Shown here: one piece after another, positions 5,834 to 5,960 of the stretch
Position numbering within the stretch: position 1 is the first letter of the stretch
Layout of the letters: every line of letters begins with the position of its first letter
Origin: Pseudomonadota bacterium
Lineage (GTDB): Bacteria > Pseudomonadota > Gammaproteobacteria > Steroidobacterales > Steroidobacteraceae
Reading direction: 5' to 3'
NCBI GenBank assembly: GCA_021805275.1
Contig: JAJZFQ010000226.1
Coordinates: 1 to 5,960 of the forward strand
DNA length: 5,960 bases
Program-made: the position numbers and the translations under genes
The notes under the pieces: model-generated
Databases searched by the model: none
Seen by the model: the letters and a program-made list of their open reading frames with translations, nothing else
What the model was told of the DNA's origin: nothing

Positions 5834-5960
<127 letters not shown>

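Overview
The window is high-GC bacterial DNA with long antisense open frames. It reads as part of a methylotrophic or facultatively methylotrophic Gram-negative bacterium, most likely a proteobacterium. The basis is a lanthanide-type XoxF methanol dehydrogenase set, glutathione-dependent formaldehyde oxidation genes and the tail of a HpnL-like membrane protein. The species cannot be named from the sequence.

Layout: (1) On the plus strand, positions 1-248 hold the C-terminus of a HpnL/flippase-like integral membrane protein. It overlaps by 26 bp a complete ferritin-like diiron protein gene (223-1092). (2) All remaining genes are on the minus strand and converge on that pair with an 11-bp gap. 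In transcription order, from high to low coordinates, they are: the last 41 residues of a class III alcohol dehydrogenase / S-(hydroxymethyl)glutathione dehydrogenase (5834-5960); gfa, S-(hydroxymethyl)glutathione synthase (5222-5794); a 491-bp non-coding leader (4731-5221); xoxF (2895-4730, GTG start); an intercistronic stretch with two tandem hairpins (2747-2894); xoxJ (1934-2746); and a two-heme xoxG-like cytochrome c gene (1104-1883).

How the genes fit together: XoxF oxidises methanol in the periplasm using PQQ and a lanthanide. The cytochrome is the likely electron acceptor, and XoxJ is the accessory periplasmic binding-fold protein. Formaldehyde that reaches the cytoplasm would be joined to glutathione (Gfa) and oxidised by the class III dehydrogenase. 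The window therefore covers the route from methanol towards S-formylglutathione.

The system itself is known; I see no wholly new system. The points that most deserve a second look are the fusion of an extra c551-like heme domain to the XoxG-like cytochrome, the paired hairpins after xoxF, the dyad in the long xoxF leader, and the little-characterised diiron protein coupled to the hpnL-like gene.
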